Source of the DNA: Iris pallida
Lineage: Eukaryota; Streptophyta; Magnoliopsida; Asparagales; Iridaceae
Direction of reading: 5' to 3'
Assembly (NCBI GenBank): GCA_029216955.1
Contig: JANAVB010010791.1
Coordinates: 9,179,593 to 9,243,592, forward strand
DNA length: 64,000 nucleotides
The translations under genes and the position numbers were made by a program. Shown piece by piece: positions 11,479-23,976 of the stretch (positions are counted from its first letter, which is position 1; each line of letters starts with the position of its first letter). The notes beneath the pieces are model-generated. The model was given only the letters and a program-made list of their open reading frames with translations, made no database searches and was not told where the DNA came from.

Positions 11479-13567
11479 CTATGTGATTCAAAATTTTGAT
11501 TCATGTTATCTTTATTTATTTTTTGTCCGTCTGGGTACTTATGTTGTTTCAATCCTCTAAGATGCAATCAACTATAATAAACTTAATAAACTATTTCCAA
11601 AAATTAATAGTTTTATTCTTCATCTCTTAGTGAAGGCGTATAAATAGATCGAAATCTCAATTCAACATATCTCTAGCTATTTTCCTTTCTTATGCATTTG
11701 ATTTTCACCCTTTTTTTGCACTTTGAATCTATATAAATATAGTTCATATTTTCTTACAATTTAAATGACTTCAAGAGTTTGTCGCAACTAAGTGTATAAT
11801 ATGTAATGAACAGTGATTCATGATATTCTCAAATAAACCTTTCTATGTTGTATTATGGATACAAGCAAGTTCTACTGTTGAAGATGGATAAAGCCCTCTA
11901 AGATGATGTAGTATGAGGATGTTGTTGCTGAAACAACATTAGGAAATTTTATACCAACTACTCTTTTATTGTTAAGTTTTTTATATGTTCATGGAGTTAA
12001 TATGAGGTTTGATGATGAACTAAACTAGTAATGTTTACTTATTGTTTTGGTGTGTATATATTGAAATATTGGTTGGTTTTGAGAAAATTGTATCTTTGAA
12101 TTACATCTTTGAATGGGTGGAAATTTTAACATCACTGTTTTTTGCAGGTCCTTCAAATAAATGGGTGGAATTATATCTTTGAATAGGTGGAAAATCATTT
12201 TGGGTTCGTTTTGGTAGATAATGCATAATGGTGTGAAAAGTTTTAGACTTAGTTTTGTAAATGATAGAGATAACACTTGATTCTCCAATTTTGAGTTCAT
12301 TTTGTGAATCATGGGAGGACATCTAAATGATATGGCATGTAATGATGTGATATGGCCTGTAAACAATATGATATGGCCGGTAAACAATTCATTTTGTAAG
12401 ACGCTTTGTGTGATATGGCCTTATATGTGAAAACTGGGACAACTGTTATCATTTTTTGAGTGTTATGTTTTGTATGCACGGTAGGAATAACTGTTATAAT
12501 TTTTATTTTGAGTGCATGTTTTGTATGTACAGCAGGAATAACTCCATGAGAACTGGAACAACTGTTATAATTTTTTGAATATATGTTTTGTATGCAGATC
12601 AGGGAATCAAAAACTGGAACAACAAAACTATAACAACTATTATAAATTTTTAGGACGGATCTATTGTTCTGTACTAAAAGTGAACTATATTCTTTTGGGA
12701 CATTTGTCTAAATTATTAGGACGGACAATATCCGTTACAAATACCTAATTTTTGGGACGATAAGACCAACCGTCACACAAAAATAGATTTTCACAACCTT
12801 TTGAGACAGTTAAGTTTTCTGTCCTTTAACATTAATTAGGACGGTAAAATCTGTCCCTTAAGCTTTTGCCACACCACCCTAATAGCATTGTTTGAATCCG
12901 GCCCAACTGTCGTCCCAAATAATATTTAGGACGGTAAATGCTCTTTTTAGAATGGTTTTTTTTGTCCCAAAAGGCAACTTTTTTTTTAGTGCGTAGAACG
13001 TTGTCCTCAAAGTGCATCTCACATAGAAGGTTAGATGATCTTGTAGTGTCTTAGTTTCATGTTTACACATTCAGTTGTTTCGGCATATTTTTATGTATCT
13101 TGTTACGTCCCTCTGAGGACCTGGTGATCTCTCTAGGATTAGACGAGTAGCACTATCCCCAGGAGTACGGAGCAACTTTGGATCCTTCTTACGTCAATGA
13201 CGAGGCATCTCCCGCTAATATTTAGTTTTTCTTTATTATCTGAGACTATGTAGTGGACATCATTTTATCTTCATCTTTCTGTTTTGAGGAGGTTGGACTC
13301 CATCTAGTTGAGACTATTTTTCATAGCTGTTTGGAGTGGGCATGTTCACCCGGCTATCTCTTGACTTCTTTTATTATTGAGACTTATTATTCATTCTGTG
13401 TTGAGCCGTGGATGAGATATAGTTATTTATATTCTGGCTTATCATGTTATATTATTTACACCTTATGTACAAATACGAGGATACCACATATTGGTGTATT
13501 CTTCGTATATGTGCAGCTGGCATGCTGACGTACTTAGTCCTATGTATTATGGGACTGGGGCGTTACA

Positions 13568-14738
13568 TATTGTATTATAAATCATCAAAGGGTTGGACTA
13601 GATAGAATTTTGAAACTTAAAATCACCAAGTATCCTAATAGAATTAGGACCAAGTAATTTCCAACAATTTAATAGGAGAGTACATCAAGATTTTTATATC
13701 TGTAATCACTGCAGGTGTACGTATAATGGGCACGACTGAAACTAAAGGAACAGGTGAAGGGCTTTGTTGTACGAACAAGAATACAATACCTAATTGACAC
13801 GACAACACAGATGTGGCATCAAATCTTGGTGTATCCTGCTGTATTTTAGAGTGTTTGTGTTTTGTTTGACACGCTTTGATACAGACATGCTACGATCTTC
13901 AGAGTGTTCGTGCAACCTGCGTTAAGGGAGGTTATATGTCATGATTGCAACCACAAAAACAGTAAGAAACAGCCAACACAAAGCCTTTGTATATACCGCT
14001 AAAGTAAGAAATAGCCAACAACGCCTCCCTAGTAGGGGCATTGGAATTGGCCAACGTTATCCTCTTAACCTCACTCTTCATGTTGTTTAGATCGAACTTG
14101 TTCTTGTGTAGCCTCACGAGCAAAGCAACCTTCTCGACTGTAGACTTCTCGCCTCAAAATCTACTTTTCTAATCTAAAAAAATCAAACAAAATAAAAATG
14201 TGACAATTTATGAAACGAGTTCCAAAAAAAAAATGTTATACAGTGGCGGTCAGGTGGTCCGGCTTATCTTTCCGGAGGGCCGACTTGAAGGATGAAGCCG
14301 AGCGTGTGATTCCACCTTCTGGTGGTGTGACGGAGACTCCCTCGTCTTCATCGTCACCGGAGGAGGGGCATGCTCCACCGACACCAGAGCTGGATGTCCA
14401 CATCTGCGACACGGTAGGGGTTAATTTAGACTTTCGGAGGGTGGGGAGGAGTTTAGGGTTAGGATTTAGGAAAAATTTGGGTTAGGTTTTATGGTGGGTT
14501 AGGGTTTGATATTCTCTTGTCTCATGAGAGGAATGAGCGGGGGAGATGAGGGAGAGGCAGGTGAGCGGGAGAGAGGCAGGTGAGCGGGGGAGATGGCGGT
14601 GGTAGGAGGGAAAGAGGAGATGAGGAGAGCGAGAGGGGGAGAGAGCCTCTGAAGAGGAGAAGAAAAATGAGAGAGAGAGAAAAAAAAGGAACGAGGCTTT
14701 TGATTCATGGTCGGGTTTGAGATAGGGGTTTGAGGGCG
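13568..14738. other. Unassigned segment between two LTRs
   Basis: No family recognised. It has two open stretches. Minus-strand 13932-14160 reads VEKVALLVRLHKNKF...EALLAISYF and contains two imperfect copies of GGCTRTTTCTTACT. Plus-strand 14210-14485 is Glu/Ser/Pro-rich (GGVTETPSSSSSPEEGH). The final 220 bases hold a GGCAGGTGAGCGGG tandem repeat and GA-rich runs. Base composition is less AT-rich than the neighbours. It could be captured gene pieces or the interior of the CACTA element whose right end lies at 17193. Neither can be shown here. Confidence 0.35.
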
Positions 14739-17060
14739 TGTCACGACCCGCACCCTAGAGTAAGGGCACGAGACGTGCGTACGTCCAGCCTACGCCGCAG
14801 TGTCGGTGGTAGAACGTTGTCCTAGGTCACAACATCTAACAATATAACTCTAAACAGTTTATACTCTCCGAATGGGGGTGATATAGCAGTAAATGAACTC
14901 AATCACAACTAAGGAAGAGATAGCACGATATGATATAGAACACAAGGAAATACAGATGATAAAACAGTCTAAGATAAGATCCCAGCAAATATCTAGAGTA
15001 CAAATCTCAGCTACTGAATATGAAAGAATATATACAACTTAAAATCTCTGAACAGAAGTAAAGTCTAGCTAAACAGTCTCAAAACAACATAAAATAAGAT
15101 AAGGCCTAACTAAACTAGTCTAGGCAATGGGGGTGATGTCCTCAGCTAGAGCTGGGTCCTCCTGAGAGTCCAGCTCGCAAGTGTCATATAGGGCTGCCCC
15201 GTAGAAGGTATCCACACAGGCCTCCTCCTCGTCCTCTGTAATATTTTCAACAGGTCCAGTCAGGATAGGAGGGAGTAAAGTACATCTCAACAGTTCATAG
15301 CAGGTTAGAAAATATAATCATACAGAAAAGTAAGATACAGGTACTGAAGGAAATACAGTATATAAACAGAGAGAGAGAGCTGTAATAGAAATATCTACTA
15401 TAAATAGAGACTAACAGTGGCTAGTGAGTCAGAGTACAATATAGACATATAAATGGCATAGGAGATTCTGATGAGACACTATGGAAAGATTCTGATAAGA
15501 TACTACTTGGGTATTATTCACATGTCTACTTCTACTCCCCCGTACCCCCAATCAATACACAAGGATCCAACCAGGTTATGTTATGATTCCATGCAAAGGC
15601 CCCCGAAGGGTGATACATGGATGTCCCATAAATGGGGATTCTAGAAGATTTTAGGATACCCAGTAAATGGGATAAGGATTCAAGGAGACTCTGTGATCAT
15701 AAGAGTATATGTCACAAGTGATCAATGAACCAATGAAGCATAGTGATACGCCATGTAAGTAAACGCACAGAACATGTAGTACCCGATGCTCCCTAAGGAT
15801 AACATCTCAAGAAGGGATCCATATAGTACCAATCCGTGTGACCAACGTGACAGTAACAAGTAAAGTAATTTAATACAGGAAATAATTCTAAGCAGGATAT
15901 AAAATGATCAGAGAATGTACTCGCCTGGTATCTGAGTGTCCAATATGAAAGTACTGTCCGAGGAGTGGTGTCTGGCACCTAATTAGAACGGCATAAGTCA
16001 CAACAAGCCTAAAATGGTAAAATGAAGTTCTACTATGCACTCTGCATGAGTCTAGGTCAATCTAGGCCAAAGTCAACTCTTGGTCAACTCTGGTCAACCC
16101 TAGAAGTCAAACTTGGTCAACTATGGTCAAACTAGGTCTAACAAGTCTAAACTAGGTCAAACAAGTCATTCTAGGCTAATCAAGTCTATACTAGTCTATT
16201 ACAACATAAAGCCAACCCAACATCACACAACCTACATTGCATGCCTTTTGGCCTACACATGGAAACTATACTTGGCTATATGCCACTACCTATAATACAT
16301 TAGGCAATCAATATTACATAGAGACATATACATATTTATATACTTTACATTAGGTTATAAATTATATTCATTAGGAACCATCACATATATACATATATAT
16401 ATATATATAGGCTCAAACATATATACATATAGGTATACATATATAATATATCTACATTAACTATATGCATATACATTACATATATAGCTATACACATATA
16501 ATATATACTCATGCATATGTATATAGAGAGAGAGAAGACATGAGTGTGTGTGCAATGTGTGAAGAGTGACAGTGAACTTAGCTAGGTGTGTGTGTGTGAA
16601 AACTGTGAAAACAGTGAGGGTGTGTATGTGTGTGTCATGTGTGTTTAAACAGTGGTGTAAGAGTGTGGCTGTGTGTGTGTGTAGAGAGTGAGGGAAAGGA
16701 AGAGAGTGATGTTTACAAGAGGGAATGAGGGGTAGTCATACTGGACTGTGCAGGAAAACATGGAAGGAAAGGAAATCAAATGCATACAAAACAGTTCATA
16801 TAGTTAACAGTTTCAGTCCAACAGTTCAAACCCGATTTCAAGTTCATTTCATAACCAAATCAACCCAAAACTTAACCACAGTTAGATAACATATAGGAGT
16901 ATAGTATTAGGGACTTAAAACCAAACATTAACAGCATTACTTAGGCTAAATCAACTGTCCAAACTCAATTTAAAAACCTAGAAAATAACAGATTAATACT
17001 TGTTTCAGAAAATTGGGGGTAAATGAGAATTTGATATTAAAAACCTTACCTAATAATTGT
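14739..17060 (-). repeat. Gypsy-type LTR, apparently solo, minus orientation
   Basis: It starts TGTCACGACCCGCACC at 14739, the same edge as LTRs of element C (43911, 50501). The first 140 bases (CCTACGCCGCAGTG...) are the reverse complement of the end of the LTR at 28306-29844, and the block at about 15890-15930 matches that LTR near 28620-28640 (GAGTACATTCTCTGAT). A TG-rich stretch (16530-16700) and GA-rich block occupy the same place as in C. The right edge is uncertain. No pol adjoins it, so a solo LTR is the simplest reading. Confidence 0.6.
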
Positions 17061-17193
17061 TTTAATTTTTTACCACTTTTTATAACGATTGTGTATAACA
17101 ATGTCATATATGTGTGAACAATATATAACGCTTAGCGCTATAAATTGCTATAATAGGCCAAAAATGTTATAACAGGATATTTTTCTTGTAGTA
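17060..17193. mobile_element. CACTA-like right end (fragment)
   Basis: It ends TTTTTCTTGTAGTA at 17193, one base off the canonical TAGTG terminus. Inside lie several TATAACG motifs, including ATATAACGCTTAG. The CACTA left end at 25672 has the same motif (ATATAACGCTTG near 25942), so the two termini belong to one family. The rest of the element should lie to the left, but its left end was not found. Confidence 0.5.
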
Positions 17194-17196
17194 TTG

Positions 17197-17537
17197 GGTT
17201 TGCAACTCAGGTTTTGGGCTTTTGAAGTTTTTCAAGCAGTTAGGAAATTGGTTTTTGGTTTTTGGCTAGTTTTTAAAACAAATAGGTATTTTTTAGAACA
17301 TTTTTGGGTAGCCTATTGTCAGTACAACTCAGTTTATATTGTACTCCTATACTCAATAAAATGTGAAAATTATATTGATAATTGAAAATTGAAAATATAG
17401 ACGCAATGACAAACACATCTCCAAGTCTTGAACGGTATTACGCATAATCTGTAGCAGTTCGCCGAAGTAGCCTTTATATCGAGATAGGGTTAGATAAATT
17501 ATTAAAATCCGGTTCGATCATGACCAATGGGCCAACA
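17197..17537 (-). repeat. Partial 3' LTR of copia I
   Basis: On the minus strand the sequence GAGAAGAT is followed by TGTTGGCCC, in the same way as GGGGGAGAT is followed by TGTTGACAC in A and B. About 340 bases remain before the CACTA end. A purine tract (GGGGGAGAAAAGG on the minus strand) at about 17678-17690 is the equivalent of the first tract of the A/B array. Confidence 0.55.
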
Positions 17538-18174
17538 ATCTTCTCTATTTTGATAATTGACAAACCTTGACCGATATAACATCTTGATCTTGATTTGACA
17601 AAAATATCAAAATGTTTGTTCATTTGTTTGGTACTGTCTCCTCTTGGTAGAAATTATCCTGAAAAAGATGTTAGGTCCTTTTCTCCCCCTAGTCACTTAG
17701 AAAAATAATTGCAAAGAGATAAGATCTCCCGTAATTCATGCATAAAAAACAACGTTGAAGAAAAGCAGAGATAATATAAAAAAATATATACAAATTTCAC
17801 AAACAATTTATGAATTGAAGTAGTAGCTAAAAATTAATGCTAAGCATAAGTGCATACCAAAAGAGACAATAAACACAAAAATAAAAATGCATAATAATAA
17901 GAAAGAGTTTAGAACTAACAACTCAGCATCTCAAATAGTCATAGGAGTGCAAAAAAAATAATATAGTCTTGGAATGTAGGAATATTTCTAAGAACATATA
18001 GACATAAACAGAGTAAAAAAAGATAACATCTAGACAAATACAATAACGTCTAGATCAACTCCGCATCATCGTCAGCACGATCAGTATCAACACCATGTCC
18101 AGAAGGACCAGCCCTAGAAGTGTCAGCTCAATAAGATGGATGTGGAGTAGCACAAGAACCACAGTACCAATCAT

Positions 18175-21100
18175 CAGGGCCGGTCCTGAATAATTGAAGG
18201 CCCTGTGCAGATCTCAAAATCTGGCCCTATAAATTTATTTATTTATATTTTTTTAATGTATTATTTTATGTCTTTATCAGAATCTCTCGAGATATTATCG
18301 ATTGTATAGTATAACTGAATCTATAAATACTTATGAAACAAAATAACCAAAGCTCAAATTATCTATATTCAAGCATATTACATAATATAATAAAGATATT
18401 TTACATAAAAGATGTACTGATCCTTAAATTGTCAAACTTTGGCCTCCAATTCTTCTTTTATCGATCTGTTGATGAGAACATATAACAAAATGAATAATGA
18501 TCAATACCCAAATGAGAAGTAATCTATAATCATAAAATAAATAAAACAAAAAGAATAGAACAGTAAAATTACCTGACAAAACTTTTTCAATGGATCTTCA
18601 ATAATAAATTGAAACTATTACTATACTACCAAGAGAACCAAAAAAGATAACAGCTAGTGCATTACTGCTTTTTGAACATTGATCTTATTGCATTCTTAGA
18701 AGCAAAATCATCAATTAAACTTTCATGATCAATTTTTTTCCAAAAACTCATTTTCAATTGAAATCAAAGCCAAACTATTTAATCTTTCTTGCGACATAGT
18801 TGATCGCAAGTAAGATTTCAATATTTTTAATTTTGAAAAACTTCTTTCAGCCGATGCAACTGTAACAGGAATGGTCACCAAAATTTATATGCTAGACAAC
18901 AAGTTGGATAACAATTCATTCTTTTCAAGAAATTTAGTATTGCACTAGCTGTATCTTGTTCTTCTAGTAAATGTTTTTGTAATAGTTGCAATTCATTAAA
19001 TAAATCCTCACCATCGATGTCTGAAATGTGACCATTTTCTAACTTCTTTTCATGATTGTTGCAGCTTGTCTTCAGTTCATCAGCATCTAATGAACTTAAC
19101 TTCTCTGCTGTAAATAAGAAGCCGAATGTGTCTTCATATTGCTTATATTGCTCAAACCTTCTTTCCAATGAACCGATTGCTTGATCAACTATGTATACAA
19201 AGTACTGAATTCTGAAGGATTCTTGAGTTAATTCTTCATGGACCGGTTCAGAAGACTCGATAGCAATCTCATCAAAATGTTTTTTTATACAAATTATTCT
19301 CTTTTTGTTCTTGGGAAACACCGAATCAATATCCAATTTACCCGCAATTTCTTTAGCACAATCCAAAGCCTTCTCAAATTCAACTTCTCGGTACTATTAA
19401 AAAAAAGCAATCAGAGCCTTCACACTATCCATTGCAACATCAACACGCATATTTTCACATTGTAATTCTTTGCTGACTATATTAACTTTAACCAAGATGT
19501 TATACCAAATAACCATACCCACAATAAACTCAAAATTTCAAGTTCGTATTCTGCCAAACAAGTAGCTTCACTTTTAGCCTTTGCCTCTTTCTCACTTTCG
19601 GCAAGCTGAAGTAGAGCTTCTCGTATTTCAGGAGCTTGAGTCACTATTGCTTTCACACTATTATTTCTACTTTCCCATCGTGTAGTCGACAATGATTTTA
19701 GAGTGAAACATTTTTCTGGTAGATTATCCTTCAACATCTTCCACCTTTTGTAGAATCTGCAAACAATGTATAAATACATTGCACAACTCTAAAAAAGTTT
19801 ACTGCTTTACTGCAAGAGTTTGATATATCAGACAGTGTCAAATTGAGAGAATAAGAACCACATGGTGTATAAAATGCTCTGGGATTGATGTCTAAGAGTT
19901 TTCTTTGTACACCTTTGTGCCTCTCCTTCATGTTTGACCCATTATCATAGCTCTGACCTCTGACATTATCAATATCAATATCAAGATGATGTAGCACATT
20001 TTGCAACTCTTCAAACAACCCTTGACCTGTTGTGTTACTCACAACCAAGAATTGTATAAAATATTCTTATACCTTTATTGGAATAGTAGAGACATCAACA
20101 CACCTTAATATCAATGTCATCTGTTCTAGTTTGCTAATATCAGGAGTACAATCGAGTATTACAAAAAAGTACTTAGCTTTTTTTATTTTTTTTTAGGATT
20201 GCACCTTTAATTTTAGAAGCTAGCAAAAGTATCATCTCATTTTGAATCTTGTGACTCAGATAATGGTAATGAATCTCATGATTTTGTTTCCTTCGGAGAT
20301 GCTCTTTCAAGGTTGAATCCCACTCGGCAACCATTTCAACTAAAGCCATAAAATTTCCATTACTTTCTTCAAATATCTTCTCATTACTTCCACGGAACGC
20401 CAAGCTCTGTTTAGCCAAATATTTACGAATGCAAACAATCTCCACAGTACCTTCCTCCAGTGTTCTGTTTCTTTGATGATTTGGTCCTGCACAACTTTAT
20501 CAATGACTTGATTATTTTCCAGCCTAGCATGCAACTCAACCCAAATAGACATATGATTGATATGCTCTGCACTTCTTTCATGTGTTTTCAAAGTGTTTGC
20601 CAGGTGTCCCCAATCCCTTACTCCATCATGCGCTAATTGACTTTGTTGTGGTCGACTCTTAAACAATTTACAGCAAAAGCAAAATACCTTATCAAGATCC
20701 TTGGAATACACTAGCCAATTTCGATGATGCTTCTTTCCGTTTGATAAGTACTTATTATAGAATTAAGAGGAGAACGTCTTTTCAGTCCATCTTTAGGGCC
20801 TTTTCCGGTTAACAAATATCTTACCGGACCTTTTTTCACCAATAAATCCCTCTATTTAGGATCAAGACTATCCCAATTTCTAGGATCATAGATGTTCAAG
20901 GCAATATCTCCAATTTCATTATCATTACCATTCAAACCAAGTTCTACCACATTTTCTTCCTCATGATTCTCCGCATTTTCTTCTACAGGTACAACACCAT
21001 CTTCTTCCGTAGGTACATACAAATGCTCTTCCTCTGTCGGTTCCAGCAAGTGCTCTTCAACGTCTACTGTTGTTGCCTCTGTAGGTTCTTTCACATGCTC

Positions 21101-22225
21101 TTCAATATCTATTGGTTGTTTGACAACAAATTTGTCAAGAGCTCCTCTTTGACTTTGAACAAAATGCTCCTCTTTGCTTTTTCTTTTGCACTTGGAATAA
21201 CCCGATTCAAATTTTCTAGTAGGAGGCATTCTAGACACAATATATCTGAAACTAGACAAAATAGATCTTCAAATTCCCAAATTATATGAAAGAAAAAAAA
21301 TCTGAAACTAGACACTTGCATATAGACACTTTCCATCAATAAAAGTATTACAACATAGCATAATTGTAAGAAAATATACACAAAATGATATCAAAATTCA
21401 CACAAAAATTCTCACCATGTCATAGCTATTCTTTGCTCAATTGAGATCCAAAAGCAAACCAATTATTCCCAGTGGGATGATATTGTTCTTCCATATATAA
21501 ATATAAAACTAAATTCACAATAGGATCACAGTTCTTAAACCAATAATAAATTCATAATGAGAATAAAATTCTTAAGAAAAAATTTGTACCTCTTAGAGAT
21601 GAATCATTCCTGAATTTCCTATTACAGTTGCATCGGATTAAGAAGAATAAAACAATGACTAAGTTAGTATTTTTTCATAATACAACTCTAATCAACGAAA
21701 AAAATTCTTCATCGTTGTTTTTAATAAATTCTTATGAAAAATAAATTATTGGTTGGGTACACTTGCATATAGAAATTTGTACCTCTTAGAGATGAATCAT
21801 TCCTGTAACACGACCAAGCATTCTCTAAATCTCTATTTCCTTGTCCTTAAAAAAATTAAGAATCAATGAACTATGAAGAAGTTAGTATTTAGTAATAAAA
21901 AAATTGAAAGAAGAGAAACCCACAGATGCATAGTCTGAGACTCTGAATCTCTATCATGTATGCTTTTGATACCATCTAAAATTGGTGGGACACAGAAGCA
22001 TAGTTGGCAACGCAAGGGCCGAGGTGTAGGTTATGCTTGTGCAGCTTCTCGGAATAAAACTTGCGATGGAGGCATGGCCGGCCCTTTGGATTGCATAGGA
22101 GCAGCTAATCTAGGTATGACTTAAATTGTAAAATTACAAAATTGGCCTCCCTTTTTTTTGGAGGCCCCTCAAAGTATGAGGCCCTGTGCATATGGACGTT
22201 AGGCACAGGCCCAGGGCCGGCCTTG
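18175..22225 (-). mobile_element. hAT DNA transposon with 8-bp target duplication
   Basis: The left terminus is CAGGGCCGGTCCTG and the right terminus, reverse complemented, CAAGGCCGGCCCTG (12 of 14 match). The 8-bp target CCAATCAT is present exactly at 18167-18174 and 22226-22233. Length is 4051 bp. It carries a decayed transposase gene on the minus strand. It inserted in ORF3 of copia I, so it is younger than that element. Confidence 0.93.
18690..21229 (-). pseudogene. hAT transposase of the TTF/ZMYM1-like type, broken
   Basis: Start at MPPTRKFESGYSKCKRK (ATG 21227-21229), the usual N-terminus of this plant family. Then an acidic region with EEHL.EPTE repeats, a TTF-type zinc finger (VFCFCCKLF, about 20660), the DNVRGQSYDNGSNM catalytic-core segment (about 19960), NPRAFYTPCGSYSLNL, the TTRWESRNNSVKA block (about 19670), and the hAT dimerisation region with ASAERSFSKLKILKS and RLNSLALISIENE (about 18740-18860). 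It is broken by a stop near 20850, shifts near 20720 and 20440, and stops after ENEFLEK. Transposase would cut and paste the element in the nucleus; this copy is inactive. Confidence 0.93.
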
Positions 22226-23340
22226 CCAATCATAGGCTTTACCGGGGTTGCAGTAGTGATGAATCGCCTCATCCTCATAGCGGTAGCCAGAAATAGTAGG
22301 ATCTCGTGGAAGAGAACTGACATGCTGACCACTCTAAGCAAAACGTAGATCCGTAAAAGAATTTGCATGTGCCTGAAACCGACTGGAATCATGAAAATCA
22401 TGTTTCCTCAATGTGTCGATCACAAACGCATATTAGGAGTTGTGTTCATACAACTGAGCATGTTATATATCATCCATATGCTGATCAAGACCCTTACATA
22501 ATATACGGTAAGTCTGAGGTGGAGGAGGTGGCACAGTAGGAGGATCAGAAGTGACAGATGCACTATTACGAGAGAGATGCAGAAGCTTGGGCTCAGTCAC
22601 GAGCATAAGAGGATAAGTTAATCTCAAAGATGACAGGAACGATCATCGCGTATTCCTCTCGCGACACCTAGCCATCATTTCGATAATCGTCTTAGGGACG
22701 GAAAAAGGAATCCCATTACGAATATGATAGAGAGTAGACATTTCAAGACTAGTTACATCGTCTTTTGAAGTAGATTTTGGTAGTATAGTGAAATAAACAA
22801 TACGATGTAACTCATAGAAGAACAAGTTCAAGTGTATGGCTTTGAACTTGTTGGGACAGATGGGATCAGGAGCACAAAGTTGAGTCTTAAAGTTGTTCAA
22901 AGTCATGTCGTTTGGAAATTCAAAACCAATAATATCGACAAGTGGCTCACCTACATTTGGAAATTTGTAGGATCGTTGCTAAGTCTTTATCATTGAATTG
23001 AATATCAATGCCGACGACACGACTTTTCATAAGATAATAATTATCGGCTAAAATGAAATTGCAGTAAAAAAGTCGAATTGCAATTTTGGCAATAGGAAAT
23101 GATTGCATAACAAGATTATGCAATCCCAAAGTTTCAAAGTAGGGTTTGTCAGACAGGAAGATCCTCTACTATATCGGTGCTGGGACAAATATTATGAATT
23201 AAAAAATATACATACCACAACAAACATTGTTTAAGAGTTTCAAAGAAAAACTCATTGAATACCCCATCGTCCGTCTAGACAGGCGAAAAGAGAGATCCTT
23301 GGATAAAATCAGAAGATGAGACTTTTTCCTAAGATGTCTT

Positions 23341-23976
23341 CTTTCTCTTGAAAGGGTTATTGATTCTAGGAATGATTTCTAATAAAAAATAGAAAATTTC
23401 CATAAAAATAAGAAATTATGAAATGGAGAAATGAAAGAGATTATACCATCTCAAAATAGAGCATGTGGAAGAGGTGAAGATTCCACGGCCGAATCCAAAG
23501 TTTCGATGCAAAACTCTAAAGGAATAAGGAGGAATCAAAGATAGAAAATCTAGGGTTTGGGTGCTTTTTGTAGATGCTGTGGTTCTGTTTGGGGAGGAGG
23601 AAGATGATAAAAAGTGGGTCATTCAATTATGTTTAAATACCCAACGCCAGTCGAGTTTAGCCCAAACTTGGGCCGAATTCGGGCCAAGTTCGCCTAGAAC
23701 TCTGCTGAGGTATTGCACTCATCATTCATTTTCAATTATTTAATTCCAAGATTTAAATTTTATTTAATATAATTAAAATTATTTTATAAATTAAATTTTG
23801 TTACATAGCAAGTATTTCAGATTAGCTGTAGGGGTACTGTTCCAGCTAATAGAGGTTCACAGGAGAACGCTTAAGTACCCTTTCGCTTTAGCCATAGTCG
23901 TGATGATAGACAGACACTTTGTAGGCTTGTCTCGAAAATAGTTTTTGCATATTGAAAAATAATTGATAAGATAAAA
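23341..23976 (-). other. Linker between pol and ORF3 of copia I
   Basis: It corresponds to 265-1019 of B. At about 23645-23705 it has TTGGGCCGAATTCGGGCCAAGTTCG-like inverted cores, the diverged version of the TCGGGCCGA palindromes in A and B. No gene seen. Confidence 0.5.

Larger units (their letters stand above)
7819..12991. mobile_element. Non-autonomous CACTA (En/Spm) DNA transposon
   Basis: The left end is CACTACAAAAAAAGTAAGC and the right end TTTTTTTTAGTG, matching inverted termini. The flanking triplets are CAT (7816-7818) and CGT (12992-12994), a 3-bp target duplication with one mismatch. Subterminal repeats of the type TTTGGGACGA/TTAGGACGGT recur within about 350 bp of both ends. LTR K shows the uninterrupted target: sequence left and right of the insert joins as one block near 62025-62070. 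In 5.17 kb I recognise no transposase, so it would need enzyme from elsewhere. The interior is AT-rich with a CT-rich, leader-like stretch at 8190-8350 and an open frame at 9311-9547 of unknown kind. Confidence 0.85.
18050..23340 (-). pseudogene. ORF3 of copia I, decayed and split by a hAT element
   Basis: Recognisable pieces on the minus strand are RLFYCNF and SRVVGIDIQFNDKDLATIL at about 22960-23080, the FYELHRIVYFTILPKS block with TSLEMSTLYHIRNGIPFSV at about 22680-22830, and a C-terminal remnant at about 18050-18165 ending DDDAELI. All align with the ORF3 of A and B in order. Several stops and shifts break it. The hAT insertion at 18175-22225 separates the C-terminal remnant from the rest. 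It shows that ORF3 was already part of this lineage when I inserted. Confidence 0.75.
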
